NCBI RefSeq assembly: GCF_000699445.3
Contig: NC_067200.1
Location: 310,001 to 374,000, forward strand
DNA from: Schistosoma haematobium
Lineage: Eukaryota; Platyhelminthes; Trematoda; Strigeidida; Schistosomatidae
Reading direction: 5' to 3'
DNA: 64,000 nt
The translations under genes were made by a program, and so were the position numbers. The notes under the pieces are model-generated. The model saw nothing but the letters and a program-made list of their open reading frames with translations, had not been told where the DNA came from and did no database searches. The number at the start of each line of letters is the position of its first letter. Within the stretch, counting starts at the first letter, position 1. Shown here one piece after another: positions 1-11,198 of the stretch.

Positions 1-824
1 TAGGTAATATATGATATGACATCAGGATTTGATTCTTCTGAAATATTCTCATGAAATTCATTAGGACTGTCATTGCAGAGCGTAGGATCGTTAGAAAAAT
101 CAGCATCTATCCAAACCACATCAGGTTTTCGATCATGATTACGTTCATTTAACATATTTTCCTCAGAATTGCAAGTAATTTCATTAGAAATATGTGAATC
201 ATTAGGAAAAGTCCTACTTGGTACAATAGCATGAGAATTCTGATAAATCGGTTGATTAGGAAATGTTGTCTTACAAGAATTCGGGATTTCATCTAACTCT
301 GAACTGCCATATGACTCTGCACTGTCTTTTGAAATCGTTGATAAATATAAATGATCATCATGAATACTTGACTCAGTAGAATCAGAATTACAAGACTTAA
401 AATTAGTTGCAGTAAGATTAACATTAGCATTACAAAATACACATGAATTGCGAGCATGAAACTTTCCACATGATAAACATTTACCAAACCTCATCTTACC
501 TTTGTGATTTGCTTTGTAATTCCTTGTTGAAACACCTTTCATATTTACACGAGAATAGGAATCACTGTTAAATGAACGCAAGTTTGATTGACCCTGAGAT
601 TGTAGTTCATCACGACGACTAAGCAAAGTATCAGAAATCTTCATCGACTGGATATCAATTTCATTCACTGCTTCGTAGTTAATACACGCAGTTCTAGCAT
701 CTTGAAAGGAACAGCTTGACATTTTTAACAACTCTCTTTCCAAATTCGATCCACAATTCAGGACAACATTTTGGCTTTGAATGAAAATACATCCATAGTG
801 AATAGCATTTTATTCGACGAATAA
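1..824 (-). pseudogene. gag fragment, arm M1
   Basis: This is the 5'-clipped first minus-strand arm; the window starts inside it. Read on the minus strand it gives a gag-like protein segment with a zinc knuckle of the form CLSCGKFHARNSC (C-X2-C-X3-H-X4-C), then a Ser/Asn/Asp-rich stretch. It retains the intact reading frame at the aspartate-phenylalanine site near position 92, where the plus arms have lost one base. The far end (about 780-824) is the recurrent joint to the plus arm. Assignment to a gag-type nucleic-acid-binding protein rests on the knuckle and on similarity to the P2 gag start. Confidence 0.75.
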
Positions 825-2196
825 ACCTTTCAATAAACTGCCGCTAGACTATGTTAATTATACAAATTTTGAATGCGATAAAAGAGGGAGATCTCGTAAA
901 ATGATTCATGAGGATACAAAAATTCCACTACATAACTACGTCATCTCGACCCAGTGCATACTCAAGGCTATGCAGATAATTCATTGAGGAGTTGCAATGC
1001 ATTTCAGGAAGATGGGCACAAGTTTGCTCAGTAATTGTTCTGTGGCATGTTCCACTCTTTTCATTCATGTAAATTTCGTAATTCTAAGTGCTTTAAATGT
1101 GGTGATATTGGACTTATTCAGTCAGTCTGCAATACTAATGTTTATCTTACTGCAATTAATATTAAGTCTTGTAATTCTGATTCTACTGAGTCAAGTATTC
1201 ATGATGATCATTTATATTTATCAACGATTTCAAAAGACAGTGCAGAGTCATATGGCAGTTCAGAGTTAGATGAAATCCCGAATTCTTGTAAGACAACATT
1301 TCCTAATCAACCGATTTATCATAATTCTCATGCTATTGTACCAAGTAGGACTTTTCCTAATGATTCACATATTTCTAATGAAATTACTTGCAATTCTGAG
1401 GAAAATATGTTAAATGAACGTAATCATGATCGAAAACCTGATGTGGTTTGGATAGATGCTGATATTTTAACGATCCTACGCTCTGCAATGACAGTCCTGA
1501 TGAATTTCATGAGAATATTTCAGAAGAATCAAATCCTGCTGTCATATCATATATTACCTATCCTCATAATGTATTTGATCTTCGTGAAAAACCTGCCCAA
1601 TGCGAAGCACGAGTACTAAGTGACCTCGAGTTTTATTATATTTCGGATGATTTCATATCAACTGCTGTTTACTCTTATCACAAAAACAGTTCTAATGTTT
1701 ACTCTAAACAATGTGAGAAATGTGTTTTAAATAAAGCCACATTATTCATAACTTGGAGATATAAAGATCCAACATTATTTTGTGGGGAGGATAGTGTTGG
1801 AATATCTATGGTTCGAATTCTAGATATTAATGATTTCATTACAAAACCGACATGCTGGTTGTATACAATTCCAGGTGAGTCAGTTCCGATTTCGTTTGTT
1901 AATTCCAATACTAATGAGCACTTTCTAGCTACTACAAAGTTTTTGTCTTATGCAATGTCGGACAGACTAAGGATGAACTTAACAAGAAGACGTACAACCG
2001 ATTACAAACAATTATACTTCTATTTATGCTGTGGCGGATGTGGTGTTTGAATTAACTAATGATTCTTTTGTACTTGTTGAATGCTCGATTTCGAATTCTA
2101 AATACAGTACATTCGTTGTGCCTGTGTCTTCTTAATTCAATTTCGTTAATCCTGGAATTCCTAATTCATACTATAATTAGGATATTATATTAGCGT
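825..2196 (+). pseudogene. gag fragment, arm P1
   Basis: This plus-strand copy begins abruptly inside gag, at the point matching 2410 in P2. It encodes a second zinc-knuckle-like motif, CFKCGDIGLIQSVC, in which leucine stands where the histidine of a CCHC knuckle is expected. A one-base loss near 1463 shifts the frame after the WIDAD peptide, so translation continues into hydrophobic nonsense. The end, about 2100-2196, runs straight into the leader of P2, so P1 and P2 are head-to-tail neighbours. No catalytic protease or reverse-transcriptase motif remains. Confidence 0.75.
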
Positions 2197-3765
2197 CGCG
2201 ATGGAGCCTGCAATGGAAAAGTTAGATATTCATTCAACTTCTGAAGCTTTTGAAGATTACTTTGAAAAGTTCGAAATCTGGGCTATCACCAAGGAAGATG
2301 ATGAGGATGTTAATATTGTGGCACACTTCCCCACATTCATTGGAAAAGAAGCATACAGCTTATTAAGAACTATGGCTATGCCGGAAAAACCCATTTCGCT
2401 TCCTTATACACCTTTCAATAAACTGCCGCTAGACTATGTTAATTATACAAATTTTGAATGCGATAAAAGAGGGAGATCTCGTAAAATGATTCATGAGGAT
2501 ACAAAAATTCCACTACATAACTACGTCATCTCGACCCAGTGCATACTCAAGGCTATGCAGATAATTCATTGAGGAGTTGCAATGCATTTCAGGAAGATGG
2601 GCACAAGTTTGCTCAGTAATTGTTCTGTGGCATGTTCCACTCTTTTCATTCATGTAAATTTCGTAATTCTAAGTGCTTTAAATGTGGTGATATTGGACTT
2701 ATTCAGTCAGTCTGCAATACTAATGTTTATCTTACTGCAATTAATATTAGGTCTTGTAATTCTGATTCTACTGAGTCAAGTATTCATGATGATCATTTAT
2801 ATTTATCAACGATTTCAAAAGACAGTGCAGAGTCATATGGCAGTTCAGAGTTAGATGAAATCCCGAATTCTTGTAAGACAACATTTCCTAATCAACCGAT
2901 TTATCAGAATTCTCATGCTATTGTACCAAGTAGGACTTTTCCTAATGATTCACATATTTCTAATGAAATTACTTGCAATTCTGAGGAAAATATGTTAAAT
3001 GAACGTAATCATGATCGAAAACCTGATGTGGTTTGGATAGATGCTGATATTTTAACGATCCTACGCTCTGCAATGACAGTCCTGATGAATTTCATGAGAA
3101 TATTTCAGAAGAATCAAATCCTGCTGTCATATCATATATTACCTATCCTCATAATGTATTTGATCTTCGTGAAAAACCTGCCCAATGCGAAGCACGAGTA
3201 CTAAGTGACCTCGAGTTTTATTATATTTCGGATGATTTCATATCAACTGCTGTTTACTCTTATCACAAAAACAGTTCTAATGTTTACTCTAAACAATGTG
3301 AGAAATGTGTTTTAAATAAAGCCACATTATTCATAACTTGGAGATATAAAGATCCAACATTATTTTGTGGGGAGGATAGTGTTGGAATATCTATGGTTCG
3401 AATTCTAGATATTAATGATTTCATTACAAAACCGACATGCTGGTTGTATACAATTCCAGGTGAGTCAGTTCCGATTTCGTTTGTTAATTCCAATACTAAT
3501 GAGCACTTTCTAGCTACTACAAAGTTTTTGTCTTATGCAATGTCGGACAGACTAAGGATGAACTTAACAAGAAGACGTACAACCGATTACAAACAATTAT
3601 ACTTCTATTTATGCTGTGGCGGATGTGGTGTTTGAATTAACTAATGATTCTTTTGTACTTGTTGAATGCTCGATTTCGAATTCTAAATACAGTACATTCG
3701 TTGTGCCTGTGTCTTCTTAATTCAATTGCGTTAATCCTGGAATTCCTAATTCATACTATAATTAG
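2197..3765 (+). pseudogene. gag fragment with native start, arm P2
   Basis: Only this copy has a gag beginning: ATG at 2201 opens a 123-codon frame starting MEPAMEKLDIHS, ending at 2572. Residues 1-75 are an acidic, helical-looking segment typical of Ty3/gypsy-like gag N-termini. A separate frame at 2620-3204 carries the CFKCGDIGLIQSVC knuckle and is then frameshifted like the other plus arms. The 3' part, to about 3765, resembles a protease-region remnant without a recognisable DTG or DSG. The final bases fuse to arm M2 at 3765-3777. The family looks like an LTR retroelement, but no LTR is attached here. Confidence 0.75.
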
Positions 3766-3776
3766 AATACTATAGG

Positions 3777-4712
3777 GTAAACAGCAGTGGATATGAAATC
3801 ATCCGAAATGTAATCAAGCGCGAGGTCACTTAGTACTCGTGCTTCGCATTGGGCAGGTTTTTCACGAAGATCAAATACATTATGAGGATAGGTAATATAT
3901 GATATGACAGCAGGATTTGATTCTTCTGAAATATTCTCATGAAATTCATTAGGACTGTCATTGCAGAGCGTAGGATCGTTAGAAAAATCAGCATCTATCC
4001 AAACCACATCAGGTTTTCGATCATGATTACGTTCATTTAACATATTTTCCTCAGAATTGCAAGTAATTTCATTAGAAATATGTGAATCATTAGGAAAAGT
4101 CCTACTTGGTACAATAGCATGAGAATTCTGATAAATCGGTTGATTAGGAAATGTTGTCTTACAAGAATTCGGGATTTCATCTAACTCTGAACTGCCATAT
4201 GACTCTGCACTGTCTTTTGAAATCGTTGATAAATATAAATGATCATCATGAATACTTGACTCAGTAGAATCAGAATTACAAGACTTAAAATTAGTTGCAG
4301 TAAGATTAACATTAGCATTACAAAATACACATGAATTGCGAGCATGAAACTTTCCACATGATAAACATTTACCAAACCTCATCTTACCTTTGTGATTTGC
4401 TTTGTAATTCCTCGTTGAAACACCTTTCATATTTACACGAGAATAGGAATCACTGTTAAATGAACGCAAGTTTAATTGACCCTGAGATTGTAGTTCATCA
4501 TAACGACTAAGCAAATTAACAAAAATCTTCATCGACTGGATGTCAAGTTCATTCACTGCTTCGTAGTTAATACACGCAGTCCTAGCATCTTGAAAGGAAC
4601 AGCTTGACATTTTTAACAACTCTCTTTCCAAATTCGATCCACAATTCAGGACAACATTTTGGCTTTGAATGAAAATACATCCATAGTGAATAGCATTTTA
4701 TTCGACGAATAA
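3777..4712 (-). pseudogene. gag fragment with intact frame, arm M2
   Basis: This minus-strand arm is open from 4631 down to 3762, about 289 codons, with TTG rather than ATG at the upstream limit, so it is a truncated internal piece of a longer gag. It has one complete knuckle, CLSCGKFHARNSC, near residues 90-105 and a Ser/Asp/Glu-rich tail. It lacks the one-base deletion found in the plus arms and in M3. There is no promoter or start that I can defend. Possible roles are a dead fragment or a translatable RNA-binding peptide; I favour the former. Confidence 0.7.
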
Positions 4713-6068
4713 ACCTTTCAATAAACTGCCGCTAGACTATGTTAATTATACAAATTTTGAATGCGATAAAAGAGGGAGATCTCGTAAAATGATTCATGAG
4801 GATACAAAAATTCCACTACATAACTACGTCATCTCGACCCAGTGCATACTCAAGGCTATGCAGATAATTCATTGAGGAGTTGCAATGCATTTCAGGAAGA
4901 TGGGCACAAGTTTGCTCAGTAATTGTTCTGTGGCATGTTCCACTCTTTTCATTCATGTAAATTTCGTAATTCTAAGTGCTTTAAATGTGGTGATATTGGA
5001 CTTATTCAGTCAGTCTGCAATACTAATGTTTATCTTACTGCAATTAATATTAGGTCTTGTAATTCTGATTCTACTGAGTCAAGTATTCATGATGATCATT
5101 TATATTTATCAACGATTTCAAAAGACAGTGCAGAGTCATATGGCAGTTCAGAGTTAGATGAAATCCCGAATTCTTGTAAGACAACATTTCCTAATCAACC
5201 GATTTATCAGAATTCTCATGCTATTGTACCAAGTAGGACTTTTCCTAATGATTCACATATTTCTAATGAAATTACTTGCAATTCTGAGGAAAATATGTTA
5301 AATGAACGTAATCATGATCGAAAACCTGATGTGGTTTGGATAGATGCTGATATTTTAACGATCCTACGCTCTGCAATGACAGTCCTGATGAATTTCATGA
5401 GAATATTTCAGAAGAATCAAATCCTGCTGTCATATCATATATTACCTATCCTCATAATGTATTTGATCTTCGTGAAAAACCTGCCCAATGCGAAGCACGA
5501 GTACTAAGTGACCTCGAGTTTTATTATATTTCGGATGATTTCATATCAACTGCTGTTTACTCTTATCACAAAAACAGTTCTAATGTTTACTCTAAACAAT
5601 GTGAGAAATGTGTTTTAAATAAAGCCACATTATTCATAACTTGGAGATATAAAGATCCAACATTATTTTGTGGGGAGGATAGTGTTGGAATATCTATGGT
5701 TCGAATTCTAGATATTAATGATTTCATTACAAAACCGACATGCTGGTTGTATACAATTCCAGGTGAGTCAGTTCCGATTTCGTTTGTTAATTCCAATACT
5801 AATGAGCACTTTCTAGCTACTACAAAGTTTTTGTCTTATGCAATGTCGGACAGACTAAGGATGAACTTAACAAGAAGACGTACAACCGATTACAAACAAT
5901 TATACTTCTATTTATGCTGTGGCGGATGTGGTGTTTGAATTAACTAATGATTCTTTTGTACTTGTTGAATGCTCGATTTCGAATTCTAAATACAGTACAT
6001 TCGTTGTGCCTGTGTCTTCTTAATTCAATTGCGTTAATCCTGGAATTCCTAATTCATACTATAATTAG
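4713..6068 (+). pseudogene. gag fragment, arm P3
   Basis: This copy is near-identical to P2 downstream of 2410 and has the same 5' truncation as P1. The same one-base frameshift follows the WIDAD peptide (near 5351), and the histidine of the CFKCGDIGLIQSVC knuckle is again leucine. It pairs as an inverted repeat with M2 on its left and M3 on its right. The tail at 6030-6068 matches 3728-3766 and joins M3 through the same sequence as the P2-M2 joint. Confidence 0.75.
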
Positions 6069-6079
6069 AATACTATAGG

Positions 6080-7014
6080 GTAAACAGCAGTGGATATGAA
6101 ATCATCCGAAATGTAATCAAGCTCGAGGTCACTTAGTACTCGTGCTTCGCATTGGGCAGGTTTTTCACGAAGATCAAATACATTATGAGGATAGGTAATA
6201 TATGATATGACAGCAGGATTTGATTCTTCTGAAATATTCTCATGAAATTCATCAGGACTGTCATTGCAGAGCGTAGGATCGTTAAAATATCAGCATCTAT
6301 CCAAACCACATCAGGTTTTCGATCATGATTACGTTCATTTAACATATTTTCCTCAGAATTGCAAGTAATTTCATTAGAAATATGTGAATCATTAGGAAAA
6401 GTCCTACTTGGTACAATAGCATGAGAATTCTGATAAATCGGTTGATTAGGAAATGTTGTCTTACAAGAATTCGGGATTTCATCTAACTCTGAACTGCCAT
6501 ATGACTCTGCACTGTCTTTTGAAATCGTTGATAAATATAAATGATCATCATGAATACTTGACTCAGTAGAATCAGAATTACAAGACTTAAAATTAGTTGC
6601 AGTAAGATTAACATTAGCATTACAAAATACACATGAATTGCGAGCATGAAACTTTCCACATGATAAACATTTACCAAACCTCATCTTACCTTTGTGATTT
6701 GCTTTGTAATTCCTCGTTGAAACACCTTTCATATTTACACGAGAATAGGAATCACTGTTAAATGAACGCAAGTTTAATTGACCCTGAGATTGTAGTTCAT
6801 CATAACGACTAAGCAAAGTATCAGAAATCTTCATCGACTGGATATCAAGTTCATTCACTGCTTCGTAGTTAATACACGCAGTCCTAGCATCTTGAAAGGA
6901 ACAGTTTGACATTTTTAACAACTCTCTTTCCAAATTCGATCCACAATTCAGGACAACATTTTGGCTTTGAATGAAAATACATCCATAGTGAATAGCATTT
7001 TATTCGACGAATAA
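6080..7014 (-). pseudogene. gag fragment, arm M3, with plus-arm alleles
   Basis: Minus-strand arm, open from 6933 to 6133 (266 codons). It resembles M2 upstream, with the same CLSCGKFHARNSC knuckle. From about 6122 to 6286, however, it carries three variants otherwise found only in plus arms: the CTCGAGG form at 6123, a C in place of T at 6252 and the one-base deletion at 6283-6287. Sequence immediately to the left (6105-6121) is again M-type. This mosaic pattern is what short gene conversion between arms would leave. Confidence 0.75.
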
Positions 7015-7568
7015 ACCTTTCAATAAACTGCCGCTAGACTATGTTAATTATACAAATTTTGAATGCGATAAAAGAGGGAGATCTCGTAAAATGATTCATG
7101 AGGATACAAAAATTCCACTACATAACTACGTCATCTCGACCCAGTGCATACTCAAGGCTATGCAGATAATTCATTGAGGAGTTGCAATGCATTTCAGGAA
7201 GATGGGCACAAGTTTGCTCAGTAATTGTTCTGTGGCATGTTCCACTCTTTTCATTCATGTAAATTTCGTAATTCTAAGTGCTTTAAATGTGGTGATATTG
7301 GACTTATTCAGTCAGTCTGCAATACTAATGTTTATCTTACTGCAATTAATATTAGGTCTTGTAATTCTGATTCTACTGAGTCAAGTATTCATGATGATCA
7401 TTTATATTTATCAACGATTTCAAAAGACAGTGCAGAGTCATATGGCAGTTCAGAGTTAGATGAAATCCCGAATTCTTGTAAGACAACATTTCCTAATCAA
7501 CCGATTTATCAGAATTCTCATGCTATTGTACCAAGTAGGACTTTTCCTAATGATTCACATATTTCTAA
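7015..7568 (+). pseudogene. gag fragment, arm P4, right edge of array
   Basis: The last array copy matches P2 and P3 base for base as far as about 7568. Beyond this point the sequence stays alignable but becomes clearly divergent, with many substitutions and an early stop at 7621. The array homogeneity therefore ends within a copy rather than at its boundary. Confidence 0.75.
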
Positions 7569-9240
7569 TAAAACTACTTGCATTTCTGAGGAAAATATGT
7601 TAAATGAACCTAGTCATGATTAAAAACCTGAGGCAGTCTTGATAGATGCCGATTTTTCTACTGATCTATTACTGTGCAATGACATTCTTAATAAATTTCA
7701 TGAAAATGTGTCAGAAGAATCAAATTCTGATGTCATATCATACATTACTTATCTTCATAATGTATTTGATCCTTGTGAAGACCTTGTTCGATGCAAAGCA
7801 CAAGTACTAAATGACCTAGATTTTGATTACATTCCGGATGATTTCATATCAACTGCTGTTTACTCTTATCACAAAAACAGTTCTAGCTTGGGGATATAAA
7901 GATCTAACATTATTTCGTAGGGGAGGATAATGTTAAAAAATCTATGGTTTGAATGCTAGATATGTGGTGGTTCCCAAACAAAAGGAGCTTACACAAAATA
8001 TATAGATACACTAGGTTAATAGTGATATACCAAAACAAATTTATAGTAAAGAAACCTTGATGTCTGTCCGTTAGTAAAACCAAAGGTAACAAAATACCGT
8101 TAGCAATACAAAAGGTATATTACACAAACAGACACTAACAGTTACTATAGAATGAATGTTACTTGTGAACTGCCTCGTGAGAACTACAACCACAAACTGA
8201 GTTCACTTGATTGACAGGTGTTCATCTGAAAGTGACTGCACCAATGACGTAATGAGGAAGCCGGAGTCCAATAGTATTATACAATAGTAATCCACGCCAA
8301 AAGTCCAACGTTGAGTCGGAAGGCCTATAATGATGTTATAATACTATTATAGTCTTCAATCAAAACGGTGGCCAATAAAACAGAAGAACAAACGGCGTAG
8401 ATAGTGTTCTGTAAAACGTGTAATCAGCAGTCACTGGAAGGCGGTCAGACCTAAAGCCACAACACACACAATGTTAACTGAACACTTCACATCACAGAGA
8501 GAACACGGAATGGAGACCACCAGTCGTTTATTTTTAAAATTAAAATTTACGGGTTCTGTACAGAAAAGAGAGCTAGTTTGTAAAACGGTCTTATGAGTCG
8601 TCCTATAAGTTTAGTGCGTGCAAGCCTTGCTCTTCTTCTTCTAAGGCATTTATTCTTGCTTGCCCTGCAATAGAAAGAAAACAGAATCTATTAACAACAT
8701 CATACATGATGATTTTAATCCCGTTACAGTTCTATATTTTAAACTACGCGGTAGTGGAATCGTGTATTCTTCATCGAAACAATTATCATCGTCTTTTTCA
8801 CAAGTGATACAGCAAAACAACAGATATTGAATAAAAATGTGGTTACAAATAAGGTGTGCCAAGTTAGAAAAAAATGTGCTTTTTATTTTGTTGTTACAAA
8901 AATCACTGAATATATGTCACCATAGATATTAATGATTTCATTACAAAACCGACATGCTGATTGTATACAATTCCAGGACGCAACAGGAGTCTGTTCCGAT
9001 TTCAGTGTATTCTAGATAATACAGAGTTTTTGTCCAATACAATGTCGGACAGACTCAGGATGAACATAACGAGAAGACGTACAACCGATTACAGTCACTT
9101 TTACTCCTATTTAAGCTGTGGAGAATGTGGTGCTTGAATTAACTAATGATTCTTTTGTACTTGTTGAATGCTCGATTTCGAATTCCAAGCACAATACATT
9201 TGTTCGTGCTTATGTCTTAATTCTTAGTTCAATTGCGTTA
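7569..9240 (+). pseudogene. Divergent gag/protease-region copy split by an LTR
   Basis: The older flanking copy of the same retroelement continues from P4 at 7569 to 7962, is interrupted by a 960-bp insertion, and resumes at 8923 to about 9240. The open stretch 7639-7899 is similar to the acidic tail of the array copies but unlike them retains the intact frame at its start. The resumed part corresponds to 1826-2130 of P1, with several small differences. It plausibly represents the resident element from which the array grew. Confidence 0.65.
7963..8922. mobile_element. Solo-LTR-like insertion, 960 bp
   Basis: The insert starts TG and ends CA, and is bracketed by a perfect 6-base duplication, TAGATA, at 7957-7962 and 8923-8928. 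Removing the insert and one TAGATA restores continuity with the array copies (compare 1823-1835). No long open frame, primer-binding site or internal domain is present, which fits a solo LTR better than a complete element. AATAAA-type signals occur at 8365 and 8827. Orientation is not determined, because both strands read TG...CA. A non-autonomous DNA element is a weaker alternative since the termini are not extended inverted repeats. Confidence 0.6.
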
Positions 9241-10002
9241 ATTCTGGGATTCATAGTTCGTACTACAATTCAAATAATTCAAATATTATAAATACTCACA
9301 TTTTAAGGACTACAAAACAATAAATAACAGTAGCGACTGTAGATAGCACTTAAGTTGATCGAGGTCCGTGGAACCTTTGCAAAATTCGCATATTATTTAA
9401 ATAATAGGCATAAGCTAAAAACAAACCAACTACTCCAGTAACCGAGAGAATACAATCACTAATGGGATGAGATACAACTGACTTGTCGATAACTGCAGAT
9501 TTCTCTGTTTGATGATAAAATGATTAGTAAAACACAAGTAGATTAATTCAAAGATTGCTAGATTGTAGTGACTCACTTTTATCGCCAGAAAACGATTGTT
9601 TTAATGAGAACAATTATTATTATTATTACGAGTTGTATCTGTGCTTGTTTAATATGCTCTTTGTTTAACTGTGCTAATGACAGCTATATTGTGCTTCCAT
9701 TATTATTCTTACACTTTGATTTTGACCTCGCGCGAATTCGGTTACGTTCTGTAACCAAGCTTGTGTCCTGGCACGATCTCGATATCCTTTCGGTACCACG
9801 AGATCGCCAGTGAATATGTAGAATTATGGTCTATCATGATATTAGTACTGCTCTAATAATAGACCTAATCTCAAAATTGTAGATTCGTCATGATATAACT
9901 GCCTAATCTATAAGATCTTACGTGGAAGTCACACCATCGACTACACCAACTCACTGTATCGTATCAATTACCAATATATGATGAGGAACAAGGTTAGGCT
10001 AG
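9241..10002. other. No gene; two adjacent hairpins
   Basis: I see no convincing coding sequence; an 81-codon open frame at 9568-9813 has no recognisable domain. Two inverted repeats sit side by side: a 6-bp stem with a 5-base loop at 9740-9756, and a 12-bp stem with a 2-base bulge at 9768-9810. Their function, if any, is unknown. Confidence 0.5.
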
Positions 10003-10232
10003 AGAAAGAACAATATATTTAATATGAATAGAAGATATAAAGTAACACTGAGATGGACCACGCCTGGATGGACGAGCCATGCCACTCGATCAACTCCAGT
10101 CCATTCAATTCCTTGTTCGCGCCTTCTCCATTGTTAGGTATTTCTCCGCGTTAAATATTGAATATCTATTTTCTGAGTAGTCTCGTGTTCACAGCTTTGT
10201 GGATTGTGTGGCTATTGTCCAATGCCACTGCA
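10003..10232 (-). repeat. Left LTR-like direct repeat
   Basis: Matches 11199-11428 with an offset of 1196. I saw one mismatch in the last 226 bases (G at 10230 against A at 11426), so the pair is young or recently homogenised. It ends CCACTGCA. Confidence 0.8.
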
Positions 10233-11198
10233 CTACTCTCCCACCAGAATCAATGTGATGTTGGTTCGATACCGAATTGGATGGGATCGTCGCGCGCCGG
10301 AGGTTACCAAGGATAATAAGAATCCTCCGGGTATTGATAAGCTGAAAGATAAATCAAAAAGCAGGCGGCAGCATCTGGTCGGGAAATACATGTAATAATT
10401 TTAAAATATCTACCTTCATGTTTAAAACGCTTGAAATGAAAATCTGGGTGAAGATTATTTAAGCAATAAAAAATGGGGTTACAATAATAATAATAATAAA
10501 ACGATGCGTGTTAATAACTTAACTTATAGGCAGTAATTATTTTGTGTTTAGAAATATTAAAATAATGAATATTGTAGAAATGTTAATATTGGTATTAGTT
10601 TTGGTTTAAATTATGAAATCGGATAACGATTATGCCGGTAAGTTGTCCATAAGAGTTGAATTCCAATTGCATCTGTATTAGTAGGCTAACTGAAGGAACA
10701 AAAGTATACCGTGGAGAAGAATTCCAACTAGTGTTCCAGTTAGTTTGATACGGTTTATTTAGTTACGGGGAGATTTTCTCAACCTCATTTTTACTTGACC
10801 GTGATAGAATTTATTAATACTCCTAATACACATGAATGGTTATTAAAACAAAATGTAAATACGTGAGTGATGATTATATGAATTTTGGACAGATAGCTAG
10901 GAACAAATCGTTAAACCTGAGTGTATTCGTAAGAGACATGCTCTAGACTCAATGTTCTGATCTGTGGCAGAATATTTATTTGTATTTATACTTGCCGGCT
11001 GATTGGGCATACAAGTTAGTTGCAAGTATGCAGTTTATCATAAGGCGGAATACGATATAATCGAGATATAGTGGTTATAAGTTATTAAAATCAGTTAGGC
11101 CTGTATCGTATTACGAAGTGATGTGGTGCTGCAAGATGTATTTAGCTAAACAAGTTTTTACAAGATGATTAATAGTGAGTGATGCTCGTGTGATTATC

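Larger units (their letters stand above)
1..7568. repeat. Array of inverted gag-derived modules, about 2.30-kb period
   Basis: Plus-strand (P) and minus-strand (M) pieces of one retroelement gag region alternate in the order M1-P1-P2-M2-P3-M3-P4. Equivalent points in P2, P3 and P4 lie 2303 and 2302 bases apart, and M2 and M3 are about 2303 apart. P and M overlap in about 550 bases of near-identical inverted sequence, for example 2708-3258 against 3778-4330, with loops of about 520 or 680 bases. M-to-P joints recur at 824/825, 4712/4713 and 7014/7015 with identical sequence, so the compound unit was amplified as a block. P1 to P2 is the exception: it is head-to-tail, with P2 carrying the true gag start. 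I saw few substitutions between units. Confidence 0.9.

Noticed and set aside
997..1269. 90-codon hydrophobic frame repeated at 2582, 4885 and 7187 resembling a membrane peptide
   Set aside because: It lies in another frame over the gag zinc-knuckle region; the hydrophobicity comes from reading Asn/Ser-rich AT-rich codons out of frame, and it recurs only because the array recurs.
1..7568. CRISPR-like regular spacing of repeats
   Set aside because: Units are kilobase-sized, alternate in orientation and encode gag; there are no short direct repeats with unique spacers and the DNA is eukaryotic.
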